A DNA stretch of 64,000 nt from Acholoe squamosa (Eukaryota > Annelida > Polychaeta > Phyllodocida > Polynoidae). The DNA lies in assembly GCA_949317995.1 (NCBI GenBank), contig OX439037.1:70991762-71055761 (forward strand), read 5' to 3'. How positions within the stretch are numbered: the stretch's first letter is position 1; the number at the start of each line of letters is the position of its first letter. This document shows, in pieces, positions 28,139-55,400 of this stretch. The notes below the pieces were generated by a model, which ran no database searches, was not told the origin of the DNA, and saw only the letters and a list, made by a program, of their open reading frames with translations. The translations under genes and the position numbers were made by a program.

Positions 28139-29858
28139 TTAACCCAGCCCTGTCTACTCTAAGTACCTCCACCTGTGGTATGCTCTAGGTACGGGCTCAT
28201 TGCTAGTAGCCGGCGAGTGGAATCTCGCACGTAAAAAGAAACAGCAGCCAATTTCATGCGAGTATCTGTTAATTACGGCCTTATTTGCCTGTTTGCATTG
28301 AATTAAAGTCATTTCTGGCTCCATAGCGGTGGAATTTCACCGAAACGATCGTTTTCATCGTGCGCGCATGCCTAAAGCATACCACAGGGGGTGGTACTTA
28401 GAGTAGACAGGGCTGGGGTTAAAGGAAATGAACCATAGCTGGTAGCCGGCAAGTGGAATCTCGCACGTAGAAAGAAAAAACAGCCAATTTCATGCGAGTA
28501 TCTATCGATTATGGTCTTATTTGCTTGTTTGCATCGAATTAAAGTCATTTCTGGCTCCATAGCGGTGGAATTTCGCCGAAACGATCGTTTTCGCCGTGCG
28601 CGCGTCATTTAACCCAGCCCTGTCTACTCTAAGTACCTCCACCTGTGGTATGCTCTAGGTACGGGCTCATTGCTAGTAGCCGGCGAGTGGAATCTCGCAC
28701 GTAAAAAGAAACAGCAGCCAATTTCATGCGAGTATCTGTTAATTACGGCCTTATTTGCCTGTTTGCATTGAATTAAAGTCATTTCTGGCTCCATAGCGGT
28801 GGAATTTCACCGAAACGATCGTTTTCATCGTGCGCGCATGCCTAAAGCATACCACAGGGGGTGGTACTTAGAGTAGACAGGGCTGGGGTTAAAGGAAATG
28901 AACCATAGCTGGTAGCCGGCGAGTGGAATCTCGCACGTAGAAAGAAAAAACAGCCAATTTCATGCGAGTATCTATCGATTATGGTCTTATTTGCTTGTTT
29001 GCATCGAATTAAAGTCATTTCTGGCTCCATAGCGGTGGAATTTCGCCGAAACGATCGTTTTCGCCGTGCGCGCGTCATTTAACCCAGCCCTGTCTACTCT
29101 AAGTACCTCCACCTGTGGTATGCTCTAGGTACGGGCTCATTGCTAGTAGCCGGCGAGTGGAATCTCGCACGTAAAAAGAAACAGCAGCCAATTTCATGCG
29201 AGTATCTGTTAATTACGGCCTTATTTGCCTGTTTGCATCGAATTAAAGTCATTTCTGGCTCCATAGCGGTGGAATTTCACCGAAACGATCGTTTTCATCG
29301 TGCGCGCATGCCTAAAGCATACCACAGGGGGTGGTACTTAGAGTAGACAGGGCTGGGGTTAAAGGAAATGAACCATAGCTGGTAGCCGGCGAGTGGAATG
29401 GAAGGTTCTAGAAAGTAAACATACAGTGAAGACTGAGAAAATGAGCTATTTCACTAATTTTCTTGCGGGAACTTCATCTGTAATGGCCTTATTTGCATCG
29501 AATTAAAGTCATATTTGACTGGACAGCCCAGGAATTTCGCCGAAACGATCGTTTTCGCCGTGCGCGCATACCTAGAGTATACCACAGAGGGTGGTACTTA
29601 GAGTAGACAGGGCTGGGGTTAAAGGAAATGACTCATAGCTGGTTGCTGACGAGTGGAATCTCGCACGTAGAAAGAAAAAACAGCCAATTTCATGCGAGTA
29701 TCTATCGATTATGGTCTTATTTGCTTGTTTGCATCGAATTAAAGTCATTTCCGGCTCCATAGCGGTGGAATTTCGCCGAAACGATCGTTTTCATCGTGCG
29801 CGCATACCTAAAGCATACCACAGGGGGTGGTACTTAGAGTAGACAGGGCTGGGGTTAA
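28139..29858. repeat. 470-bp tandem array of a TTAA-flanked palindromic element
   Basis: A 284-bp element with edges TTAACCCAGCCCTGTC and GACAGGGCTGGGGTTAA spans 28139-28422. It recurs at 28609-28892 and 29079-29362, each 470 bases apart. Two partial, diverged copies end at about 29622 and 29858. The inverted ends continue inward (ACTCTAAGTACC with GGTACTTAGAGT, then GGTATGC with GCATACC). TTAA borders with CCC-type ends suggest a piggyBac-like non-autonomous element captured in a tandem array. Spacer sequence includes GAAACGATCGTTTTC, a perfect palindrome. Confidence 0.8.
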
Positions 29859-29920
29859 ATGGAAAATTCCAAGAAGGAAGAACTGCGTCTTTCTGTTGTG
29901 TGGGAAACGTAGCCAGTCAA

Positions 29921-32521
29921 CATATGATTTATATTCTTGTTTATCCTAAAGTCTGGGAAAGTAACTGACATTTGACCCTGGATCCTTAGCTCTGTAAAGG
30001 TAGGTCATGATACAAAACTGCATCATACTCACCAGTCACAATATAGTGATAAAATATAGTAATAAATTGCTAACATATCAACCTTCTTGGAAATTACATA
30101 GAGTGCCTTTATCAAAAATTAGCTGACACTCTCACCAACACTGTATTAATGCATCTTAACAATCAATGCGCAGTGCTTTCATGCACAAGCAACCCTTAAA
30201 GGATTTTAGTGTCATGGGAAAACAATCAGATGTTTAACCAACACAGGGGTGCATGACACTCAATATCTTGGAGATGTTATAAGCCGCAGTTGACCTTTCA
30301 GAGGCTTAAAATACTTGATATACCGTATTTGTTTTAATATAAGCCTGGTCTCAAATATAAGCCTGCCTCTTTTATAAGCCTGGTTAAGAGGTCTTTTGGG
30401 TGTAATATAAGCCAGGCTTTAAAAATAAGCTTAGGTATAGGCCAAAATTCTAATTAAGATTATGTATTTCAGTCAAAATTGAGGGTACCATTTTAGATTC
30501 GAATTTATGTATCCACTCAGGAGGTTTAAAATGCTTGATGGGTATTTTTGATAATAAGCCGCACCCCGGTAATCTTGGAGATGCTATAAGCCGCAGTAGA
30601 CCTTTCAGAGACTTGAAATGCTTGACGGGGTATTTTTGTTTATAAGCCACACCCTGGCAATCTTCGAAATGCTATAAGCCGCAGTAGACCTTTTTAAGGC
30701 TGGAAATGCTTGACGGGGTATTTTTGTTTATAAGCCGCACCCTGACAATCCTGAAAATGTTATAAGTCGTAGTAGACCTTTTAGAGGCTAAAAATGCTTG
30801 ATATACCTATTTTTTTATAATATAAGCCTGGCCTCAAATATAAGCCTGCCTCGTTTATAAGCCTGGTTAAGAGGTCTTTTGGGTGTAATATAAGCCAGGC
30901 TTTAAAAATATGCTTGGGTATAGGCTGGAATTCCAATTAAGATTATGTATTTCAGTCAAAATTGAGGGTACCATTTTAGATTCGAATTTATGTATCAACT
31001 CAAGAGGTTTAAAATGCTTGATGGGTATTTTTGATTATAAGCCGCACCCCGGTAATCTTGGAGATGCTATAAGCCGCAGTAGACCTTTCAGAGACTCGAA
31101 ATGCTTGACGGGGTATTTTTGTTTATAAGCCGCACCCTGGCAATCTTCGAAATGCTATAAGCCGCAGTAGACCTTTTTAAGGCTCGAAATGCTTGACGGG
31201 GTATTTTTGTTTATAAGCCGCACCCTGACAATCCTGAAAATGTTATAAGCCGTAGTAGACCTTTTAGAGGCTAAAAATGCTTGATATACCGTATTTTTTT
31301 ATAATATAAGCCTGGCCTCAAATATAAGCCTGCCTCGTTTTATAAGCCTGGTTAAGAGGTCTTTTGGGTGTAATATAAGCCAGGCTTTAAAAATATGCTT
31401 GGGTATAGGCTGGAATTCCAATTAAGATTATGTATTTCAGTCAAAATTGAGGGTACCATTTTAGATTCGAATTTATGTATTAACTCAAGAGGTTTAAAAT
31501 GCTTGATGGGTATTTTTAATTATAAGCCGCACCCCGGTAATCTTAGAGATGCTATAAGCCACAGTAGACCTTTCAGAGACTCGAAATGCTTGACGAGGTA
31601 TTTTTCTTTATAAGCCGCACCCTGACAATCTTGGAGATGTTATGAGCCACAGTAGACCTTTTAGAGGCTTAAAATGCTTTTTTTTAAATATAAGCCTGGC
31701 CCTAATATATAAGCATGCCTCGTTTATAAGCCTGGTTAAGATGCCTTTTAGGTTTAATATAAGCCAGGCTTTAAAAATAAGCTTAGGTATAGGCCTAAAT
31801 TCCAATTAAGATTATGTATTTCAGTCAAAATTTGGATATTTACTTAGATATTTTTGTTTCCCTGTACAATTTAATCGTTATACTACTAGCTAAACATATC
31901 AAGTCAGTGAACTGGTGTTTATTCACTGCGTCATTGGAAGAATCTTATTCTTTAGGACAAAGCAATAAATTTTCCTTTACCATTTAAGTGCTGCTGATGC
32001 AGTAATGCGTTATGGCTATAGATTATGACAGTACATTAATAAAATGCTAGGAAAGTGCTAGCTATATCTAAAATGCTAGAAAAGTGCTGGCTATATCTTA
32101 TTTAAGCTTTATATAAATTGTTAATGAGGCATGCTGTGTTAGCACATTAACTAATGTAACACAGCACACCATTGCATCACTTTGAATATTGAGTGTCATG
32201 CACCCCTATGTTGGTTAAACATCTGTTTGTTTTCCCATGACGCTAAAATCCTTTAAGGGTTGCTTGTGCATGAAAGCACTGCGCATTGATTGTTAAGATG
32301 CATTAATACAGTGTTGGTGAGAGTGTCAGCTAATTTTTGATAAAGGCACTCTATGTAATTTCCAAGAAGGTTGATATGTTAGCAATTTATTACTATATTT
32401 TATCACTATATTGTGACCGGTGAGTATGATGCAGTTTTGTATCATGACTTATCTTTACAGAGCTAAAGATCCAGGGTCAAATGTCAGTTACGTTCCCAGA
32501 CTTTAGGATATAAATCAAATG
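29921..32521. mobile_element. Long-TIR (foldback-type) element
   Basis: Inverted arms of about 340 bp lie at 29921-30266 and 32185-32521. Matching stretches include CTAAAGTCTGGGAA with TTCCCAGACTTTAG, GACATTTGACCCTGGATC with GATCCAGGGTCAAATGTC, and GGGTGCATGACACTCAATAT with ATATTGAGTGTCATGCACCC. Between the arms is the 485-bp tandem array. No transposase frame is seen, so it is non-autonomous. Confidence 0.8.
30290..31830. repeat. 485-bp tandem repeats with ATAAGCCGCACC motif
   Basis: Landmarks at 30910 recur at 31395 (period 485) with a degenerate third copy on each side. Each period holds several shorter units based on ATGCTATAAGCCGCAGTAGA and TTATAAGCCGCACCCTG. The short frames inside (66-72 residues) are repeat readings. 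Confidence 0.8.
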
Positions 32522-32883
32522 CCTTGCTACAATGCACCTATATTGATTATCTTAAGTATAAGAGAAAATAAATAGGGATTATATTAAACCTTAAAGTGGT
32601 CACTAATGCATTGATGCATCATACCCATCGGTCGTCATAATGCATGAATGTGGGCCTAGCAAGTAATATAAACTTCACTAAGGGATTGCCAGGGTGTGGC
32701 TTATAATCAAAAATACTCGTATGGTTGGCATAATACTTATGCAAAAATAAAATGCCCTTATCCAAAATAATAGGTATTTTTTGGATATTCTAAAAATATA
32801 GGTCTTCTTTGGATATTTTTTTGGAAAATATCCAAAGAAGACCTATATATATACTACTCACATCTCACGGATGAAGCGCACTA
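32522..32883. other. Spacer with palindromic core and 22-bp hairpin
   Basis: Holds one copy of the dispersed GCATCATACCCATCGGTCGT palindromic family near 32615, and a near-perfect hairpin with arms 32798-32819 and 32825-32846 (AGGTCTTCTTTGGATATT and complement, loop about 5 bases). Confidence 0.55.
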
Positions 32884-34533
32884 AGGGAGCGTTCATTATT
32901 TATGGCAGGGGGGGGATGACCAAATGAAGGGGGGGGTCATTTTTTTTGGAGGTATTCAAAGGGGGGGGGGTCATTTATTTTCAACCTATTCTTAGAGGGG
33001 GGGTCGCTTTTTTTCAACCTATTCTTAGAGGGGGGGTCATTTTTTTTTAACCCATTCCCGAGGGCCAGGTAATTTCCTCTTGGGGAGTATTTGCCAATGT
33101 GATGCAAATTTTATGACAAAGGAACAAAAATTTTCGCGACGCGTCGCGAATTTTAACTATTTGGTTTTCAGTAATAATTCTAAATATAATTCTGCCCAAC
33201 ATTTTGTTACCAGCTACCTATAATTCATATACTTTTGATTATGTTATATGATCAGAGTCTTACTCCTTTGTGTGTCAAAGGGCGGTTAGCACGGATAAGA
33301 TGTACCTGTACCTGTGTTACCAACTCACATGACCACTCCTTGACCAATCGGGGCATCGGAATTTTTCCGCTGGTTCCTACAGATTTGTGAAAGATCTTTT
33401 GGCAGGTACCCATATTAAAATTTGACATGATAAGCCCCCTTTAAAACATGGATGAGGCCAGTCACTACCACTATGGTATATGTATGTATACAGTTTTCCC
33501 TGGGGTGTAACACTGTTCAGCTCTTAAGATTGAAGTATTTGGCCCAATTTGTGACACAATGTTCCTTGTTCTTTTGCTCGCCCTGCTGATTGTTTCAAAA
33601 GATGTCATCATAAAAATAAGTACTTTCCTTTAAAGGGGTACTGGGAAGGGTATGGTACACCACAAACAACACTTTGTGGTGCTACACCATACACCTCACG
33701 AGAGTGAACAGGGCACCAACAAAGTTGTCAGTAGTAAAAAATGTTACATGCTAAAATCACCGCAACTCGCAATCAGATCTTTCCAGATTTAACTCTTGTT
33801 TTCACCCATTGATGAAATCAACCCTGACAAGAATTATGTCTATAACACCCTTCAAATTGATATAAAAACTAAGATTACAATGAAATCTAAAGAGAAAGAC
33901 AAGCTACAAAAGTTTATTTCTGTACCGTATATAAAGTTTTTGAAAAAGAAACCAGAACCAAGTCCCTCAATCAGAACAATTTTTCCATTGGTCAGGAGTA
34001 GGTCACATGGAATATTTTACTAAGACATACCTATTTTAGCTGCATCAGTAGTAGCCCATGCTAGCCGGCCCTTAAAGGGGGGCTAGCACGGGAAAAAACA
34101 ATATGGGTACCTGCTCAAAGATCGGTCACAAATTCACAGAAACCAGCTAAAAAAATGCGCACGCAGGTACGTCTTATCCATGCTAGCCTTCAAATTGCTA
34201 GAGCTAAATCAATCAACAGCAGTGTATTCACAATTTGACTGCTCAAAAGATGACACATAACTGAAATGGTTCTAAAGCTGCTAATATCACCTTGTATAAT
34301 GAATGGACCTGATGTAGCCTCTGTTGGGAGTCATTTTCTTTCAATTTATTCTGAGGGGGGGGGGTCATTTTTTTTCAACCCATTCCTAAGGGGGGGGTCA
34401 TTTTTTTTCAACCCATTCCGAAAGGGGGGGTCATTTTTTTTCAACCCATTCCGAAGGGGGGGGTCAGTTTTTTCTGACGTATTCATTCTGACAGATTGTC
34501 GTCCCCCCCCTGCCATAAATAATGAATGCTCCC
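32884..34533. mobile_element. G-run TIR element
   Basis: Ends are AGGGAGCGTTCATTATTTAT followed by GGCAGGGGGG, and CCCCCCCTGCC followed by ATAAATAATGAATGCTCCC, an inverted repeat of about 30 bases with TA beside each edge. Inside each end are 3-4 tandem units of GGGGGGTCATTTTTTTTCAA then CCCATTC. A second inverted pair (GGATAAGATGTACCTG with CAGGTACGTCTTATCC) lies further in. No transposase was recognised. Confidence 0.65.
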
Positions 34534-34869
34534 TAATATATACACAACGATGCCGGCCCCTACAGTAACATGCAGGCTTTTTCGCTGTACACAGATGAAA
34601 TAATTTTACCCCCACCCTCCCTCAAAGGGGCTGAAAATAGTCCCCCCCCGATTAAGGGGTCAAAGAAATCCCTCAGTCCGGCCTTGGTCATTCAAAATCA
34701 GTTGTTCAATGCCTTTTGGAGTGGGGTTTGGGAGAAAGAGAAAAACAACTATTTTTAATATATGGGTCTAGACCCTAAATTCGACAGGGTGACATGGCCA
34801 TTTCTTAAAATCAACATGTGACATGGAGCTTTAATAATAGTGACAAGGACATGGAAAGGAAAAAAGTTA

Positions 34870-35761
34870 CCGTAAAACGGGGATACTTTGTCCCTTAAGG
34901 GGTAACTTTAGCCCAGTCACAGAAAAATGTTGTTTTGATCTCGATATTACAATCAAGGATATTTTTCATATCTAGGTTACTTTTATCAAAAAGCCTATCA
35001 TCTAAGCTACAATTTTAGCCTAAATAGAATTTTGAAAGTGATAGTTATATTTAGATATAAGGCAATGAGCAGACGCTAAAATTTTCACCGATTTTCGGTG
35101 TGTCCGGAAATTGCGTCTAGATCAACCAATAATATTCAAGAATGAGTCTGGTGGTTTTTAACCAACAATTAATTAACCCAAAGGCATCTCAAATCAAGTG
35201 CACTATATTCATTTAGCCCAAGAAGGATTTTATTATTTCACATTTTCTGTAAAATTATAATTTCTCTAAAAAAATTGGGGTTACTTTGGCCCTTGGGGGT
35301 AACTTTGGCCCGCCACTACCTAATGCCTGTCATTTTAGGCAAAATAGTCGTATTTTTCACAATTTTTGTTACATGCCATATTTTAGACTGTATCCATGAG
35401 TTTTGTTCACCTTTGATGAAAAATACCTGAATTGAATCCCTTCTAAGAATGCTTTTTATATTGAGAAAGTTTTTAGGGGTAACTTTGACCCAATATTTGG
35501 TTGTGAAAAAGCAAGAAATATACTACCATAGGGAATCCCTTGTGGGCCAAAGTTGCCCCGAAGTAAGGGTAACTTTGCCCCAACCTATTTTGATGTAAAT
35601 CTAGTACTTGCTTGACACAAAATTTTAAAATTACACATACATCTGAAAGATACTAACTAAAACTCATACTAATTATAGTTATTTCTCCAATACTTGCACT
35701 CCTATCATGCTAATTTTTTGGAAATATCCAAAAAGTGGGCCAAAGTATCCCCATTTTACGG
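34870..35761. mobile_element. Inner TA-flanked TIR element
   Basis: Ends are CCGTAAAACGGGGATACTTTG and CAAAGTATCCCCATTTTACGG, each bordered by TA, as expected for Tc1/mariner-type insertion. It has subterminal GGGGTAACTTTGGCCC repeats and no coding capacity. It lies within the 34764-36160 element and so inserted later. Confidence 0.75.
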
Positions 35762-35817
35762 TAGTGACATGAGACAAGGCCTTTCCTTAAAATCGACATG
35801 TGACATGAAGCCTAGTG

Positions 35818-35909
35818 TGCCGGATCCGCTCAGTCAGAGCACTTAGATCCTACCCTTCCAGTGGCCCGTGTGCCGAGTGGAGAAGCAAAACTTCATCATC
35901 ATCATCATC
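35818..35909 (+). mobile_element. Short retroposon-like insertion with (ATC)n tail
   Basis: A 92-bp sequence ends in five ATC units and is flanked by an exact 11-base direct repeat, GAAGCCTAGTG (35807-35817 and 35910-35920). A simple-sequence tail plus an 11-base duplication indicates target-primed retroposition of a SINE or small RNA copy. No clear polymerase III boxes are seen. It sits inside the outer TIR element. Confidence 0.65.
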
Positions 35910-36160
35910 GAAGCCTAGTGACAAGGACATGGGGAAATAGAAATTTAGTGACATGGTCTTTTCTTAAAATCGACATGTGACATGCCACATGGGGACCCCC
36001 CCCCCCCCATCTAGACCGGGGGTCTAGATGGGGGGGGGGGATGTCGATTTTAAGGAAAGGCCTTGTCTCATGTCACTAACTTTTTCCTTTCCATGTCCTT
36101 GTCACATGTCGATTTTTACAAATGGCCATGTCACACTGTCGAATTTAGGGGTCTAGACCC

Positions 36161-36486
36161 ATTAGTCTTAGACCCCCTAATATAATATGGCTCGATGATG
36201 ACAAGCAAACGTTTATTTTCTTTTTACTTGGAGTGACCTGCGGGATGCCCTTTATTTTCATCACAGATTTAAACAACGACCGCTAGCGGCTACCTTTGAT
36301 ACTTGTATTACCAATTGATTTATATTTGTACATATTTACTTATTTGGGTCAATTGATTTGGGTGGCCATAACCATGACACGTGTTCAGTTGTTTGCCCAG
36401 AGAGGGCGTTGTCGTCTCAAGAAGAATTTCAGCCAATCAGATTCGGCTCGGTGCGTAGGTGCGATACTGTACGGCAAAGAGGTGAC
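36161..36486 (+). promoter_or_regulatory. Upstream region and 5' UTR of the mannosidase gene
   Basis: Unique-looking sequence between the nested transposons and the first coding exon. No clear TATA box. An upstream ATG at 36358 is in frame with the coding exon and would add 43 residues. The later ATG at 36487 fits the family better. Confidence 0.4.
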
Positions 36487-52227
<15,741 letters not shown>

Positions 52228-52344
52228 GGTGCAGCTTTCAGTTATTCATTATATGTGACTCAAATGGAGCTCACAAGTGTAGGTTTTCATCATGGACAGT
52301 CAAGTTATCCATATGATGTTGTTGAATGTTAAGCTCTCATCGCA

Positions 52345-52455
52345 GAACTAGGAAATGGCGCTGGAATCGCCAGGGACCACACGGGTGGTCCAGGAGCCCC
52401 GGTTGGCTTCCAACGATTAATCAAAGGCATATGATATGATATGATATGATATGGA
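52345..52455 (+). repeat. SINE-like 3' end with (ATATG)n tail
   Basis: GC-rich sequence with GGACCACACGGGTGGTCC palindrome is followed by four GATAT/ATATG units. The head and tail structure suggests a retroposon; no target duplication could be defined. Confidence 0.35.
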
Positions 52456-55400
52456 TGGTGTGTCTTTACTAAAACATAAAAAAAAAATATAAGTGAATAC
52501 CATATTGGTCACCCCTGTTGTGTCTTCCAGCTTTGTACATCACATAATAGGTCACGAGGAAAGCATGTGAGGGCTCAGGGCACAGCACTGAAATTTGAAT
52601 ACTGAGAAGTGGCAATTTTTTATATTAATTTTGACCAAATAGGCCTCATTTTACAAAAGTAATGGTTGCTATATACAATGCACAGCATTTCAGGATGATA
52701 GACAACTCATTTGTTAACTAATGTGTTAGTGTGTACTTGAAGACTGGTTTTGACTACAGGATTCAGCAAGAATGCTTGATAGAAATACATGAAGTTCTAT
52801 TTATTGTCTATGGTATTGAGTATTGTCTGCATGGGAAAAACAACAATATAATGCATGATAAAGAGAGAAATAGAAAACCTGTACTCTACAGTGACTCCTG
52901 AACATGCCACTAAAATGTAAATAGATGTATGTATTGAGTGACATGAGACAGGTCAAGTGCTAAGTCAAATGTGATAATACACGATTACAGTCATATTGAG
53001 AGGACTACTGATAAGAGAATGAACTGTCCTTATCCACCCACCACATAGTGCTAACACAGCATTCCAGTGTTAGCACCCTTGAAATGTGCACATTGTGATT
53101 GTTTTAACTCAAAAGTTTTGTTCTTAAAACACTCTTTTTATTACTGTATAGTGCATCTTTATTGATGATAAGCTATCTTATTACAATCACTGACATGTAG
53201 GGCCCACAATGTTCATTAACAGCCCATGAGATAATTGTTAAAGTGAGGAACTGTTCTAGTGGGTGACCCCCATCATTTATTGAAGCTGCTTTTGTGATCA
53301 TGCATTAGGGATCATTAAGAGACTACCATAAAACCTTTCTGAGCAGCCAACCTACTACAGAAGACATTTTGCCCATTTTTTTTATATGAAAAATCTATCA
53401 ATTACTTGATTTGAAAAAAGACCTTACACACCGCACCCCAATTTAGATTTCCCATAGGCAGCTAATGGAACCAACTAATTTGGCTGAATTTGGCCAGGAG
53501 TTCTTGTAAAAAAAACCTACTCATTAGAGAGGTTAAAAAGCCTGCTTGTGAGAGGGTGAACTTATTGCAAATGGTGCATCAGAAACTAAGTGGCTACTGC
53601 TGCCCTTGTGGGTGCTACAATAGGAAATCGGATACACTGTAAATATAATCAGCAACACTTTGCATAAATACTTCATCTTATGTGGTTTAGGCTACACATT
53701 GTATACAAAATGCAGTTTTGCAAAGGCAAATTCACTACAAATGTTATCTGAAACACTTTTGTTCTTAAGATCCATACATTATCCCCCAAAAATGCCTGTA
53801 ATTATTTTTTCTTTCATAAATCTGAAGAATGAAGACCTGATCATTCATGTTTTAAAACTTGAAATAATCAGATACAGCCGAAATGTTATCAAATCTTACA
53901 AAGGCCTGATAAAATTAATACAGTTTACAGCAAGAGGTAGTTGGTACATTAGTTGTACACTGCCATGTTTTACCATGCTTATAACATGGCCCCCATAAAC
54001 TCAGGCTGATCCTCTAAGGCATGTCTGTGGGTCATATTTTGCCCCTATTCTAGTACTATTCCGTACATTGTACAGCCTAATACCGGGGTATAATGCTCAC
54101 TACCAACTTTGGTAGATCCCATAAAGGTACTAGAGCAATTACTGAAACAAGTGGAACTGATATCTGCTACAGTGTGTTTCCAAGTTTTTCACCGAGAAAC
54201 TGGTTATGTGAAGTCACCATTTCTGTTTTGTGTGCATTTTAAAGAGGATTACATATTTCAGTTATTGCCTTGAAACACAAAACATGTGGTTTATGCTAAT
54301 TAAAAGTAGCTCATGCTCTCACTCATCTGTTTCATTGTATATAGTTTGGTGTTGTGCACCAATAAATGAATGGAGGTTTATAAGCATCATATCACACTAA
54401 CTAAGACTGAGGTGGAAAGGGCCCATATTTAATGGTTTGGGTGTCAGAAGTAATTAACTCTAACAACATTCAAACATTTCTGCCATGTAGAAAAAAGTCT
54501 ACTTGAGCATCTCTACTTGAATAAGAAATCAAAATCTCTCCTAGTATTTATCCAGTGCAAAACGTTTTATGGAGGAAAAAAACTAGTACGGTCAAATTCA
54601 GTTATAAGGAGAATTATTGACAATGAGCATAATTGATGAGATCAATGAAAAGAGGAAATGGCACATTATGCTACTGGTTGTTGAGTGGACAGTAGAGGTT
54701 CTGGCCATGGTTTTTATTCTATTGATAATGTGTATAACTGCTGCATTATTGTAAGTGCAGTACTTGTATAGATCCCAGTATCTTAATTGACAAAAAGGAT
54801 AGATATATTATACCAATGTCTTTGTGGTCCTCTTCCCGTGCTCAATAGTTTGGTCATGATGCCAATCATCGATAATGATCTTATACTTATTAGTGTCTCT
54901 TACTAATGTGTTGGTCAGGATCATGTCAGAGCACCAGAATAGAAGTTATATGTGGTGATCAGCTTATCATCTTTCATAATACAACATGTGTAATGAGTGA
55001 GAGTGTGGCATAGTTATATAAGGCAAGGTCCTCCCTTGAGATATCACTAAGTTTTAATAATATCTGCACTGTGTGTGTGTGAAAGAAAGTGTGAATTGTA
55101 CAGCTTACATTCATGGTAGTTGCCCCTCATCCATGTATGTTCCCAAGGATATGATTGTCCAGCTATTGTAGTGTACAGAGTAGGCAGCATAGGAACTTGT
55201 AAATATTGTATATGTTTAAATTGGATTATTATATAAAGGAACTGGTCGGGTTGTCAATCGAGTCATGGATGCTATAAAAATGGTATTAAATCATATATTG
55301 AAGATGGATATATATGGTGTTATAAATGTGATTCTATTGACCAGTGATTATGTTTAGATGGAATAAAAAACACGTTGGTAAAAGAACTAGCCATCCAATG

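Larger units (their letters stand above)
34764..36160. mobile_element. Outer TIR element of a nested set
   Basis: Inverted ends of about 40 bases begin with the palindrome GGGTCTAGACCC (34764-34775 and 36149-36160), followed by TAAATTCGACAGGGTGACAT and its complement. The interior is GACATG-rich. It is interrupted by an inner element at 34870-35761 and by a small retroposon-like insertion at 35818-35909. A diverged relative without clear ends lies at about 46585-46800. Confidence 0.75.

Noticed and set aside
28372-29760. Recurring Arg-rich 62-78-residue frames
   Set aside because: Periodic readings of the 470-bp array.
30450-31805. 65-72-residue frames
   Set aside because: Periodic readings of the 485-bp array inside the long-TIR element.
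36358-36486. Upstream in-frame ATG extending mannosidase exon 1 by 43 residues
   Set aside because: The extension is Cys-rich and unlike the short cytosolic tail of the family; ATG at 36487 has a better context.
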